Position numbers and translations under genes: made by a program | Part shown: positions 35,372-44,880 of the stretch, one piece after another | Position numbering within the stretch: the stretch's first letter is position 1 | Layout: each line of letters begins with the position of its first letter | NCBI RefSeq assembly: GCF_002632585.1 | Contig: NZ_NIBV01000003.1 | Location: 124,001 to 188,000, forward strand | Reading direction: 5' to 3' | Length of the DNA stretch: 64,000 bases | Source of the DNA: Xenorhabdus szentirmaii DSM 16338 | GTDB lineage: Bacteria > Pseudomonadota > Gammaproteobacteria > Enterobacterales > Enterobacteriaceae | Notes under the pieces: generated by a model | Database searches by the model: none | Told to the model about the DNA's origin: nothing | What the model saw: only the letters and a program-made list of their open reading frames with translations

Positions 35372-36037
35372 TCAAACACTGCTTTTCGTTTTTAATTTAT
35401 CTCCTTGGTTATCTTTAATAGGGACAACGCGCTCCGCCTCTGGTTTTTTCTTGTTCTCAACCTGTTCAGATTGACCAACAAATAATCCACCACGCCGGAT
35501 AGACATACTTCCACAACGACTTACACCCCGTAATTCGCCATGTTCAAGAATGTCCAGAGTTTCAGCACAGCATGTCCCTTCTACATGGCCATCAATGATA
35601 ATTTCAGGAGCGTTAAGCTCGCCTTCCACCTTTCCGGCATGCATGATACGAATAGCACCGCCTTTTACGCGAATGTTACCAATGATTTTTCCCCAGACTT
35701 GAATATCACCTTCCATCTCAATATCACCCTTGAATACTGAGTTTTTTGCAATAACCGTGTTAGGGCGGGCTTCAGCACTGAGTACTTTTTTTTCTTCAGA
35801 CTGGGCAGGTACAATTGATGCAATAGAGTTGGCAGCGGGTGCCTCAGTTTTTTTTCCAAACATAGCCTTCATTCTCAATTTCATATTTGTGAAGTAAAAC
35901 GCTAAAGATAAAAAAGATAACGTTGCTGTTACGGCGCAGCTAAGATGATAGTCGTAAAGGTATAACCCTAAGGTGATCCCCCAAAGAATCCATATACTGT
36001 ATAAAAAAGCATTATCTGAAAAACGATACTTTTTCAT
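35372..36037 (-). CDS. ccmA: Bactofilin (CcmA-like) with N-terminal membrane anchor
   Basis: 221 residues: two membrane segments (about residues 11-27 and 33-50), a linker rich in Ala, Glu and Lys, then the bactofilin beta-helix (about residues 93-190, NTVIAKNSVFKGDIEMEGD, VWGKIIGNIRVKGG and similar turns). Bactofilins polymerise without nucleotide; CcmA affects cell curvature in Proteus mirabilis. It resembles the Morganellaceae form with membrane anchors. Single gene with a terminator. Confidence 0.87.
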   Translation of the reverse strand: MKKYRFSDNAFLYSIWILWGITLGLYLYDYHLSCAVTATLSFLSLAFYFTNMKLRMKAMFGKKTEAPAANSIASIVPAQSEEKKVLSAEARPNTVIAKNSVFKGDIEMEGDIQVWGKIIGNIRVKGGAIRIMHAGKVEGELNAPEIIIDGHVEGTCCAETLDILEHGELRGVSRCGSMSIRRGGLFVGQSEQVENKKKPEAERVVPIKDNQGDKLKTKSSV

Positions 36038-37115
36038 CTTTTTCTCGTTTTTGTGGTCTGTTTTTATATTTCATCAGCAGATATATCGATAGATATCCCT
36101 CGGTAAATAATGGGGAAAAAGGTAATAAAAGCACATTCCTACATTATACCAGTATAAAAAACAATCCATCGGGCTATAACAGTAAAATTCCTCATGCTAT
36201 TACACGGATAAGCTGATCAATTCAGTTAATCAACTGAGTAAGAAACAACCTCACCAAGCCCAAAAATCACTCTCGATTTATTTAACATCATACAAATCAA
36301 AATTAAATATCACTGTTAAAACGTTAAAATCATGCTTGCGATACAGATGAAAGATTTTTATCATTTGAAAAATGATTAATTAAAAAAGGGGAAATAGTGC
36401 TGTAATGTTAACTATTTTAGCGGGTATGGATGAAGCTCTAATTAGTCTGTTCTGGTATAAAATTTCTAAATACACCATTTTGTTAACTTTCAGATCGTAG
36501 AAAAATTCATTTTTTATTTAAAATAATGGTTTTAACAATTCAGGTCTAATCAATATTTCTTGTTTTTTCATCTTCCATTAGCCAGGATGACATCATAAAA
36601 CCAAACAATAAAACAAAAAGCACTGAAAAAAAACCATTGAAAATCACAACAAAGCGACATAGATATGCTTCTCTGTCAGGGTAATGACGCCAAATCACTC
36701 GCTGAACCAGAAACATAAATTCTCATAAATTATTACAAATGAGCAAACATTAATTAAACAATCATGTAAAAACCACACAAGATAAGACAAGAAAAAACAA
36801 ACTTTCAACATTTTTTTAATTACAAAAAAAGACGACATAGAAGAATAACTTTATATCACAAATTTTCACGATCAAACCTAACACAAATATTTATTTCGCT
36901 ATATAATATAAAAAGTGATTTAATTGATGTTAACATGATTAATCCTCAAGATCTTTCAATGCTATCACATTCACACTCAGTTTTATCAACACTGCCATTG
37001 TCGCACAGTCATGAGTCACCAAGGGAAGCTCTCTAAACATTAATTAAATAAATAAATAAACCATGCACCCATCAAAAAAAATGATTGCTCATGATACGGA
37101 AATTAGGAGTATTAA
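36038..37115. other. Long AT-rich non-coding region upstream of the ExsA-like gene
   Basis: Nearly 1.1 kb with no supportable ORF, RNA gene or repeat. The composition is strongly AT-biased throughout, as in silenced horizontally acquired DNA. It must carry the promoters of ccmA and of the AraC-type gene. Confidence 0.5.
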
Positions 37116-37931
37116 ATGAAAAGGAAGACAGGCGTAAATCAAAAGAGTATTTGTACTCTTCAATTAACTATTCCGGATTTCAATATTCTGGAACATAAAC
37201 AAAGGGGAATGTATATTTTACTTGATGGTGAAATGATGTGGAAAGATTGCAATAATACCTACCATATCACACCCAATGAGATCCTCTTTACTCACCCCGG
37301 CAGTTATGCAACCAAAACCAATACAGAAAGCTGTCAGGTATTGTGGTTGCCATTACACATGGAATTTCTGCGCAGCTTCTTAAAGCGGTTCGGGCCATTA
37401 TTGAGTAAAATAGAGCGGCAAGATTTCCCGGCTCGCCGATTGATTCCTTTTGATCAATTTCCCTTGCTGACAGAAAGCATTCAAGGTCTGGTTAACTTAT
37501 TAGCTCATGATTATCCTCCCGCCGTGATTCAATTAAGAGTTGAAGAACTATTACTGTTGCTTACTCTGGGTAAACAAGGTGAATTATTAATGTCTATATT
37601 ACGGAAATTAAGTAATCGCCAGGTAGAACGCTTACAAACCTTTATGGAATCGCATTATCTCAAAGAGTGGAAACTGAATGATTTTGCACGTGAATTTGGT
37701 ATGGGACTGACTTCCTTTAAGGAGCTTTTCAATAGTATTTACGGTACTTCTCCAAAAGCCTGGATAAGTGAACAACGTATTCTCTATGCTCATCAACTGC
37801 TGCTGAACAGTGAAATGAGTATTGCTGAGATCTCATTAGAATCTGGTTTTTCCAGCCAATCCTATTTTACCCAAAGCTATCGTCGCCGTTTTGGTTGTAC
37901 ACCTAATCGCTCCAGATATGGTAAAGATTAA
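37116..37931 (+). CDS. ExsA/LcrF-like AraC-family regulator (orphan)
   Basis: 271 residues, close to Pseudomonas ExsA over the whole length. The N-terminal domain (GMYILLDGEMMWKD, EILFTHPGSYATKT) is recognisable and the C-terminal DNA-binding part is strikingly alike (LSNRQVERLQTFMESHYLKE, EFGMGLTSFKELFNSIYG, GFSSQSYFTQSYRRRFGCTP). ExsA and LcrF activate type III secretion operons. AGGAG precedes the ATG. No secretion, ExsC/D/E-like or effector gene is in the window. Its own targets are therefore unknown. Confidence 0.85.
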   Translation: MKRKTGVNQKSICTLQLTIPDFNILEHKQRGMYILLDGEMMWKDCNNTYHITPNEILFTHPGSYATKTNTESCQVLWLPLHMEFLRSFLKRFGPLLSKIERQDFPARRLIPFDQFPLLTESIQGLVNLLAHDYPPAVIQLRVEELLLLLTLGKQGELLMSILRKLSNRQVERLQTFMESHYLKEWKLNDFAREFGMGLTSFKELFNSIYGTSPKAWISEQRILYAHQLLLNSEMSIAEISLESGFSSQSYFTQSYRRRFGCTPNRSRYGKD

Positions 37932-38450
37932 TGCTGCATATTATCCATTGCTTTTGGTACTGTTTAACATGAAAGAAATCCCCACTGCTTCAGGAAAAGC
38001 CGATTTATCCAAACTGAACCTCATCCACTTAAAATATGAAAAGGCTAATTATGGTGGCTTATCGATATCGATAACCCGGTAAACTTAGCTTTAAGTCACC
38101 TCCAGAATTATCATCATTCCTACTCACGATGGTTAAAACGCAGTTAATCTATATACAAAATTTATTCTAATTTTCCATACCTTATTGATCAAACTTAATA
38201 TTTATCTCTCCTTGCCTCGCTCAATATTTTTCTGCAATTATGCTAACCAATAGTGAAATACTATTGAAACAACTCCCCTCTTTCGATAAATGAAACAGAT
38301 GACGAAATACCTTTATTTTCAATCATTCCCTTTATTTCATAAAATTGTTGCCAATATGCCTTTTCACCTTCAAAATAAAAACAGGATACTGAATAGACAC
38401 AAAAAATGAGTAATGATAACGTAATTCAACCTCTTTCGGATTATTTTAAA
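37932..38450. other. Non-coding region after the ExsA-like gene
   Basis: About 520 bases, AT-rich. A 63-codon frame overlapping the ExsA-like end has no ribosome site or family signal, and I do not call it. I see nothing else in it. Confidence 0.4.
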
Positions 38451-38493
38451 CACTACCTGCAAGCAATATAAAAAATATTGTTTTCAGGTAGTG
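38451..38493 (-). terminator. Stem-loop downstream of queH
   Basis: CACTACCTG and CAGGTAGTG with an inner CAATAT/ATATTG stem. Leftward it is followed by TTTAAAAT. Confidence 0.7.
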
Positions 38494-38527
38494 TATTAAA
38501 AATGAAGAAAAGGTATTTCCGCCAGTT

Positions 38528-39208
38528 TTAATTCAATTCACTTTCTTGCTTTTTGCTATCGGCACTATAAAAAACTGTACCCAATTTTATTCTTTCGCGC
38601 CCTGTAGACAAACGATGCCGGTTAGTATCACGCAGGGAATAAATACAGCCACAATATTCCTGTTGATAGAATTCCTCGCGTTTACTAATTTCTATCATGC
38701 GGGAAGAACCCCCACCTTTACGCCAGTTATATTCCCAGTACATGAGATCAGGGTAATGAGACGCGGCACGAACACCGCAATCATTAATCTGCTGCATATT
38801 CTTCCAACGTGAGATACCAAGAGAGCTTGTTATGACCGGAAAACCATGTTCATGCGCATAAAGTGCTGTCCGCTCGAAACGCATATCAAAACACATAGTG
38901 CAACGGATGCCACGTTCGGGCTCATTTTCCATTCCCTTCGCACGCTCAAACCAGTTATCACGGTCGTAATCAGCATCGACAAAAGGAATTCCCATTTTCT
39001 CTGCAAAACGAATATTTTCCTCTTTACGCAATTCATATTCTTTTAGAGGATGAATATTAGGGTTGTAGAAAAAGATTGTGAAATCAATACCTGAAACCAG
39101 CATTGCTTCCATGACTTCCCCGGAACAGGGTGCGCAGCATGAATGCAGCAGTACCTTATTGTGCCCGTTTGGCAGGGGAAGCGAGTTACGTTCATAGTTC
39201 AGTGACAT
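38528..39208 (-). CDS. queH: Epoxyqueuosine reductase QueH
   Basis: Catalyses the last step of queuosine tRNA modification, replacing QueG in many bacteria. 226 residues with all DUF208/QueH cysteine motifs: [13 protein letters not shown] near the start, RCTMCFDMR in the middle and YCGCIYS near the end, which bind the iron-sulfur cluster and metal site. The start is the ATG at 39208; the frame is open to a TTG at 39232. Single gene. Confidence 0.93.
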   Translation of the reverse strand: MSLNYERNSLPLPNGHNKVLLHSCCAPCSGEVMEAMLVSGIDFTIFFYNPNIHPLKEYELRKEENIRFAEKMGIPFVDADYDRDNWFERAKGMENEPERGIRCTMCFDMRFERTALYAHEHGFPVITSSLGISRWKNMQQINDCGVRAASHYPDLMYWEYNWRKGGGSSRMIEISKREEFYQQEYCGCIYSLRDTNRHRLSTGRERIKLGTVFYSADSKKQESELN

Positions 39209-39362
39209 AATATCTTTACCTGATTCGGACAATAAAAAATCAGGAAGAGAACATAATTTCTCTCCCTGTGCTTATTGAGTAAACATTTTACCCTGTTATT
39301 CTACCTTGCGGCAATCTTTAACAAAATGTAAAAAAGTGGGCGGGATACAGGTAAAAGTACAA

Positions 39363-40112
39363 TCAGGAACCCTGAACTTCGGGCAGAATTTGCCCACCGT
39401 CGACGACGATTGTCTGCCCTGTAATGTACCTGGCTTCGTCCGATGCGAGGAAACAAGCCGCATAGCCAATATCTTCCGGCACTCCCAGCGCCTGCATTGG
39501 CACCATCTTTTTAGTATGGTTGAGGAAATCGTCGCCAAATGCCTGCAAACCTTCCGTCATGATCATACCCGGCATAATCGCATTAATGGTAATTCCATGC
39601 CCTGCATACTCAAGAGCAGCGCTACGCATGAACCCCAATTGCCCGGCTTTACTGGCACCATAATGGCTATAACCTGAAAGACCTGTTATTTCCCCGGTTA
39701 TTGATGAGGTAATGACAACCCGGCCATAACGCTGTTTATCCATGACGCTCAAGGCAGCCTGCACCAAGAAAAATGTTCCCTTAAGATTGACAGTATGCAC
39801 CAAATCCCAATCTTCGGCGGTCATGTCCTTAAGATAATGCTGAGGAAAAATACCGGCGTTGGAACAAAGGATGTCTAATCTGCCATACTTTTTGACAATC
39901 CCATCAATCGCATTTTTACATGCAGCCTGATCCGTGACATCAAGAGCAATAAAATCGACTTCCAGCTCTTTGGCTATAATTTCTCCTCTTGCTTTATCCG
40001 TACCAGCAATTATCGTAATAGCCCCCGCTTGCTTTAATACCTTCGCTATGCCCCTGCCAATCCCTTTAGTACCTCCTGAGATAAAAGCAATTTTTCCGGC
40101 TAAACTAAACAT
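39363..40112 (-). CDS. Short-chain dehydrogenase/reductase
   Basis: 249-residue classical SDR. NAD(P) motif GGTKGIGRGIA near residue 14, SNAG near 89, catalytic Ser in ITSSIT, and YSHYGASK giving Tyr-x-x-x-Lys. The acidic residue after the second strand is not evident, so cofactor choice is open. It is divergent from the acyl-CoA ligase at 40353 across 240 bases, suggesting a shared pathway or regulation. The substrate is unknown. Confidence 0.88.
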   Translation of the reverse strand: MFSLAGKIAFISGGTKGIGRGIAKVLKQAGAITIIAGTDKARGEIIAKELEVDFIALDVTDQAACKNAIDGIVKKYGRLDILCSNAGIFPQHYLKDMTAEDWDLVHTVNLKGTFFLVQAALSVMDKQRYGRVVITSSITGEITGLSGYSHYGASKAGQLGFMRSAALEYAGHGITINAIMPGMIMTEGLQAFGDDFLNHTKKMVPMQALGVPEDIGYAACFLASDEARYITGQTIVVDGGQILPEVQGS

Positions 40113-40352
40113 AGATTTGTTCTCTTTATATCAATGGGTAGATTTTTTTTGTTCCCTTAAATTTAACTCTTAAATATATTTTTAATAATAAATTTATACA
40201 AGTTCAATAAATAAAATCAGTGTATCAAAAAAAATAAAGTATCATTCAATACATTTTTACCATGTATGATAAACGTGTTTATTAAAACCATCTTAGTTGA
40301 TTTTTTGTCACCTGCTTTAATTTAATAAGCATAATAATATAAGGCATGAAAT

Positions 40353-41957
40353 ATGACTCTAGGAAATTCATTTTTGAATGAATATAATGGCGTAGCATTA
40401 TCACCAATTTTATTTCTCAAAAGAGCGGTATTAAGCAATGGTAATGGGATTGCCGTTATAGATGGAAAATCGCGTTGGACTTGGCGGCAATATGCTAATC
40501 GATGTGAAAGCATTGCTATTTCGCTTCAGCAAATGGGTGTAAAAAAAGGAAGCGTTGTGTCAGCACTGTTGCCCAATACCCATGAATTACTTGAATTGCA
40601 TTTTGCCATTCCTTTGGCGGGAGGAATACTCAATGCATTAAGTACTCGGACAGATGCCGCAACCCTCAATTTTGTCTTTGAAAAACTCAGGCCTCAAATA
40701 TTATTTATTGATAAAAACCAACTCACCTTATTAAATAAGGTATCTTTAAATCATCCTATTAAAATAATTGTTGTCGACAAGGATGATTCAGAGACCTCAT
40801 TATCCGGTGTTGAATATGAATATTTCCGTTACGAATCATTAATCACCGAATATACCCCAAACTCCCTGTCATTCATTGAATTTGACGAGCAAGAAGCCAT
40901 CAGTATTAATACAACCTCAGGCACCAGTGGGGAACCTAAACTGGTTGTTTATTCTCACCGCGGAGCATTTCTTAATGCTATCTCTAATATTTTAGATTGG
41001 GATATGCCAAAGCATCCTATCTTTTTATGGACCCTTCCCATGTTTCATTGCAATGGCTGGTGCTTCCCATGGACAATTGCCGCCAGAGCAGGTACACACG
41101 TCTGCATGTGGAAATTTGATGCAGAAAACGCAGCAAAACTCATGCTGGAACATGGTGTAACACACTATTGCGGTGCTCCCATTGTTCATTATGCAGTGGG
41201 TAAAGCGGTGCAAAAATACGGTAAACATTTTGGTGGCCACGTTTATGCCCTTATCGCTGGTGCGCCCCCAACAGAAATGATGTTTTCTGTACTGGAAGCC
41301 GTCGGCATCACTGCAACGCACGTATACGGTCTGACAGAGACATATGGGCCGGTTGTTGTTTGCGAGGAAAATCATGAATGGAAAAACTTGCCCCATTCTG
41401 AAAAGGCATTAAAAAAGATGCGACAAGGGATCGCTTCTAATTTACAAGGGCAAGTGAGTGTTATCGATGAAAATAGCAAATCGGAAGTTCCTCCTGATGG
41501 TAAAACCATTGGTGAAATTGCCATTCGTGGCAATATCGTAGCGGCTTATGATCCAGAACGCCTCATTACACCAAAGACCACCGGGCAATGGTTTTATACC
41601 GGCGATTTGGCGGTTGTCGATCCTGATGGCTATATCAATATCATTGATCGAAAAAAAGATATCATCATCTCTGGTGGCGAAAACATTTCCAGTCTTGAAT
41701 TGGAAAACGCCTTGTCCAATTACCCTGGTGTTGTCGCTGCGGCTGTCGTGGCAAAGCCTGATCTTTATTGGGGCGAAGTGCCTCACGCCTTCATTGAGCT
41801 TGATAAAAATGTATCGGTAACCTGGCAAGAATTAGATGATTATATTTGTACTGTAGTGGCGCGGTATAAAAGACCAAAAGGCTATACTTTTTTAACCCTG
41901 CCAAGAAATATCAACGGCAAGATTATAAAAAACGAATTGAAAATGTGGGTTAAATAA
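40353..41957 (+). CDS. AMP-dependent acyl-CoA synthetase/ligase
   Basis: 534 residues, ANL superfamily. P-loop TTSGTSGEPKLVVYSHRG (about residue 188), GLTETYGP, the YTGDLA motif, DRKKDIIISGGENIS hinge, and the C-terminal catalytic Lys in NGKIIKNEL. The sequence HCNGWCFPW and overall layout fit medium-chain or aromatic acid ligases of the AlkK-like group. The acid activated is not known. Divergent SDR neighbour. The stem-loop at 41971-42019 ends the transcript. Confidence 0.9.
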   Translation: MTLGNSFLNEYNGVALSPILFLKRAVLSNGNGIAVIDGKSRWTWRQYANRCESIAISLQQMGVKKGSVVSALLPNTHELLELHFAIPLAGGILNALSTRTDAATLNFVFEKLRPQILFIDKNQLTLLNKVSLNHPIKIIVVDKDDSETSLSGVEYEYFRYESLITEYTPNSLSFIEFDEQEAISINTTSGTSGEPKLVVYSHRGAFLNAISNILDWDMPKHPIFLWTLPMFHCNGWCFPWTIAARAGTHVCMWKFDAENAAKLMLEHGVTHYCGAPIVHYAVGKAVQKYGKHFGGHVYALIAGAPPTEMMFSVLEAVGITATHVYGLTETYGPVVVCEENHEWKNLPHSEKALKKMRQGIASNLQGQVSVIDENSKSEVPPDGKTIGEIAIRGNIVAAYDPERLITPKTTGQWFYTGDLAVVDPDGYINIIDRKKDIIISGGENISSLELENALSNYPGVVAAAVVAKPDLYWGEVPHAFIELDKNVSVTWQELDDYICTVVARYKRPKGYTFLTLPRNINGKIIKNELKMWVK

Positions 41958-41970
41958 TATTTTGGCTTGC

Positions 41971-42019
41971 CCTATCTCATATCAAATTATGGTCAAAGAT
42001 AATCAGGAAATGAGATAGG
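41971..42019 (+). terminator. Terminator of the acyl-CoA ligase gene
   Basis: CCTATCTCAT and ATGAGATAGG with a long loop (29 bases), followed by CTTTCTTATT. From here to 42456 the DNA is AT-rich and holds only the next promoter. Confidence 0.65.
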
Positions 42020-42456
42020 CTTTCTTATTATCCTCTCCTATTTTATAACGCTTGTCATTTTTATAACAATCCCTTTTTTTAATAGCTTTTTTATCGAAAA
42101 TATAACCAAACAATTTCATCCATTATAATATCAAAACTGATCCTTCAAGAATTAAGATGAGAGTTATTTTTATGCCTATTTATGAATTACACTGCACATA
42201 GTTATTTACCCCCACTCAAAAGAAACAATTCAGATAAGAATAATAAGGCATGAATGTTTTTAACAATTTTATTTTGATTAAATTTTATCATGATAATTTT
42301 ATTCTTTCATGAACTGCTTTTTATTGTTTGAGTTTTATATTTTTTTGCCATTATATAGTCCATAAGCTGCTTATAAGAAAAATATGGGCCCATCATATTG
42401 TTAAGTTAGTCGCGTTTAAAAACATGCTCATAACGTTAACTAATAAGGGTACTATA

Positions 42457-43014
42457 ATGAGAAACATTGATATTATGTTAGCAGTAAAAGCTGAAGATAT
42501 AATGAAAGACTTTGGCAAACTCAGCAAAGATGTCAATAAACCTGTTTTAATTCACCCAACATTACTTAACAGAAAGTACCTCCGCTTGTTACCTGAAGAT
42601 GACAGAGTTGTTTGCGTGGATGATGAACTGACTCTCTCTATCAAAGCGAATTTAGGTGACGTAATCCGTCTGAATGTCAGATCGTTAAACCATGAAACAA
42701 CATACTCTCCGGCTTTAGTCAAAATGGAGCCAATGAATTTACTGAAAGATAATCTTGTTTCAATGGTCAGCCTTCCTTCCGTAGAAAACGTTATGAGGCC
42801 TGTTGCTACCGTCGACATGAGAAATACCGTTGACATAGACATCAATACAATAAAAGATTATCACTGGAAGGTTTCAGTTAATGAGCTGCCAAGTATAGAC
42901 AGAATTAATACAATGTATTACCGGAGTACTATCGCAATCTACAGAGATAAATTACTGATGGGTTATATTGCGGTAGAAACCGGGCTTATTCTGGAAAATG
43001 ATGTCGTACTATAA
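42457..43014 (+). CDS. PixA/AidA-family inclusion-body protein
   Basis: 185 residues starting MRNIDIMLAVKAEDIMKDF, the family opening, followed by LIHPTLLNRKYLRLLPEDD and VNELPSIDRINTMYYRST. PixA of Xenorhabdus nematophila is a methionine-rich protein forming crystalline inclusions in stationary phase. This protein has about ten Met. AAGGG precedes the ATG at 42457; the frame is open 43 codons further up without a site. A host-related role is inferred from the family. Confidence 0.85.
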   Translation: MRNIDIMLAVKAEDIMKDFGKLSKDVNKPVLIHPTLLNRKYLRLLPEDDRVVCVDDELTLSIKANLGDVIRLNVRSLNHETTYSPALVKMEPMNLLKDNLVSMVSLPSVENVMRPVATVDMRNTVDIDINTIKDYHWKVSVNELPSIDRINTMYYRSTIAIYRDKLLMGYIAVETGLILENDVVL

Positions 43015-43058
43015 ACCTTAGCAAAAAGATTTTTAAATTGATTTATTCCCATTAATTT

Positions 43059-43148
43059 ATGCCCAATGGATTTCAAAATCCAACGTGGTGGCAAAGAACG
43101 AATTTGCCCAACCCACAAAGCGGCAATTTGAAAGACGACGGGAATTAG
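43059..43148. repeat. Dispersed intergenic repeat, copy B (internally deleted)
   Basis: CCCAATGGATTTCAAAATCC, GGCAAAGAACGAATTTGCCCA, then GGCAATTTGAAAGACGACGGG. This is the two ends of the element seen at 48331-48535 with the middle missing. Confidence 0.75.
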
Positions 43149-43154
43149 AAATTA

Positions 43155-43180
43155 AAGGTCACGCAATGCGTGGCCTTTTT
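43155..43180. terminator. Terminator at the cobT end
   Basis: AAGG-T-CACGC and GCGTG-G-CCTT form a stem with a 3-base loop. It has seven T rightward and overlaps the last codons of cobT, so it can end transcripts from both sides. Confidence 0.75.
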
Positions 43181-44229
43181 TTCACGGCAGGAATATCAAT
43201 ACCATAATTTGCCAATTTCCCCATATGGCAATACATTGCACAAGCTGCATCAATCAGAGACATCGCAATAGCGGCTCCACTGCCTTCACCGAGGCGTAAA
43301 TCTAAATGCAGATAAGGTTTCAGATCCAAATGTTGCAATGCCAGTACCGCCCCTTTTTCTGCCGATAAATGAGAAGGGATACAATAATCCCGCACAAGAG
43401 GCGATAATTGACAAGCCGCCAACGCGGATGAATAAGACAAAAAACCATCAAGCACCACGGGAACACCCGCAGCGGATGCACCGAGAATAACGCCTGTCAT
43501 ACCCACTAAATCAAATCCCCCCACTTTCGCCAATACATCAAGAGCATTTCTGCGATCCGGCTGATTGATTGCGATGGCTTGCCGTACAATAGATTGCTTA
43601 TGCCTTAATCGTTCAGGAGGGAAATTTGCACCAAGCCCGACCACATCGCGGGGATCACTCCCCGTCAAAACACTGATGACCGCCGCTGCCGGAGTCGTAT
43701 TGGCGATACCCAACTCCCCGACACCAAACACAGAAATTCCTGCGGCAATACGTCGCTGTACTAATCGCGCACTCTCCAACAATAATATTTCAGCATGCCC
43801 ATAATCCATTGCTGCCCCTTGAGCTATATTGCCACTACCTCGTGCAAGCTTGAGAGACAGTAAATTTTCGATGGGTTCACAATCAATGCCAATATCCACG
43901 GGAAAAACACGGGTTCTGCTATTCTTTGCCAATACACAAACCCCTGTTACCCCTTTCAACATATTGCGTGCTTGTATCGCTGTTACATTTTTGGGAGAAA
44001 TTGCCACTCCTTCGTCATAAACACCGTGATCTGCACACATTACAATGATCTCTTTTTGCAAATCTTGCAGGCTGTTTATACCCGACATGCCAGCCAACTG
44101 TATCGCCAGTGTTTCAAGCCGCCCTAAACTATCCACTGGCTTGAGCAAGCTATCAATATGCTGTGCGGCCTGCGCCATTTTTACCTTGTCCAAAGGTTGA
44201 ATGGCATCAATCAGCGATTGTAATGTCAT
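43159..44229 (-). CDS. cobT: Nicotinate-nucleotide-dimethylbenzimidazole phosphoribosyltransferase CobT
   Basis: Makes alpha-ribazole 5'-phosphate for the lower ligand of cobalamin. 356 residues, exactly the Salmonella length. PVDSLGRLETLAIQLAG, ADHGVYDEGVAISPKNVT, GELGIANTTPAAA and LGEGSGAAIAM are family blocks. The ATG at 44229 follows the cobC stop by 2 bases. Last gene of the leftward cobQUSCT operon. Confidence 0.96.
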   Translation of the reverse strand: MTLQSLIDAIQPLDKVKMAQAAQHIDSLLKPVDSLGRLETLAIQLAGMSGINSLQDLQKEIIVMCADHGVYDEGVAISPKNVTAIQARNMLKGVTGVCVLAKNSRTRVFPVDIGIDCEPIENLLSLKLARGSGNIAQGAAMDYGHAEILLLESARLVQRRIAAGISVFGVGELGIANTTPAAAVISVLTGSDPRDVVGLGANFPPERLRHKQSIVRQAIAINQPDRRNALDVLAKVGGFDLVGMTGVILGASAAGVPVVLDGFLSYSSALAACQLSPLVRDYCIPSHLSAEKGAVLALQHLDLKPYLHLDLRLGEGSGAAIAMSLIDAACAMYCHMGKLANYGIDIPAVKKRPRIA

Positions 44230-44231
44230 AT

Positions 44232-44852
44232 TTATTTTTCCGGCCAATACCGTTCCTGTGCATTGAATGTACGTAACGTATTAAAGCCATTGTGGTTATC
44301 GACAATACTGTAAGTGCCTTGCCGGAACGGAAAAGACCACATAGAAGAAACCGGGAGATTGAGTAATTTAGTCAGGAGCAGACCCAAAACCCCTTGATGG
44401 GCAACAATTAAGTGATTTCTCAAGCCTGAAGCAAAATGTAACCGGTCCATATACTCTTCCACCCGCTCTGCAAATTGCCGGAATGGCTCTCCTTCAGTAG
44501 GGCAGCCATTCTGCCAGTCTTCCAGCCAGTGTGCCCAAGCCTGCGGCTCTTTTTGCGCAATTTCTTCGTAATGACTCAATTCCCACGCGCCAAAATCCAA
44601 TTCATTGAGACGGTAATCACTATATATTTTGGGTAGAGAAAGTATGCTTGATGGCGAAATGATTTGCGCTGTTTGGCACGCCCGCGTCATTTCACTACAG
44701 TGAATGGACTGGAAAGTGATATTTTTCAATGCAGCAGCAACCTGCTGCGCCTGATATATTCCTTCTAGAGTCAGAGGTACATCACTTTTGCCACAAAAAA
44801 CGCCATCAATATTGGCTGTTGTTTGCCCATGCCGAACAAGAAAAATCCGCAT
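44232..44852 (-). CDS. cobC: Alpha-ribazole-5'-phosphate phosphatase CobC
   Basis: 206-residue histidine phosphatase: RHGQT near residue 7 with catalytic His8, and the second His in IVAHQGVLG. Removes the phosphate of alpha-ribazole phosphate or of adenosylcobalamin phosphate. It lies 28 bases after cobS and just before cobT. Confidence 0.93.
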   Translation of the reverse strand: MRIFLVRHGQTTANIDGVFCGKSDVPLTLEGIYQAQQVAAALKNITFQSIHCSEMTRACQTAQIISPSSILSLPKIYSDYRLNELDFGAWELSHYEEIAQKEPQAWAHWLEDWQNGCPTEGEPFRQFAERVEEYMDRLHFASGLRNHLIVAHQGVLGLLLTKLLNLPVSSMWSFPFRQGTYSIVDNHNGFNTLRTFNAQERYWPEK

Positions 44853-44880
44853 CTGATCACCTTCTCCACCATCATTGGGT

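Noticed and set aside
37891..38082. 63-codon ORF after the ExsA-like gene
   Set aside because: It overlaps the ExsA-like end in another frame, with no ribosome site or similarity.
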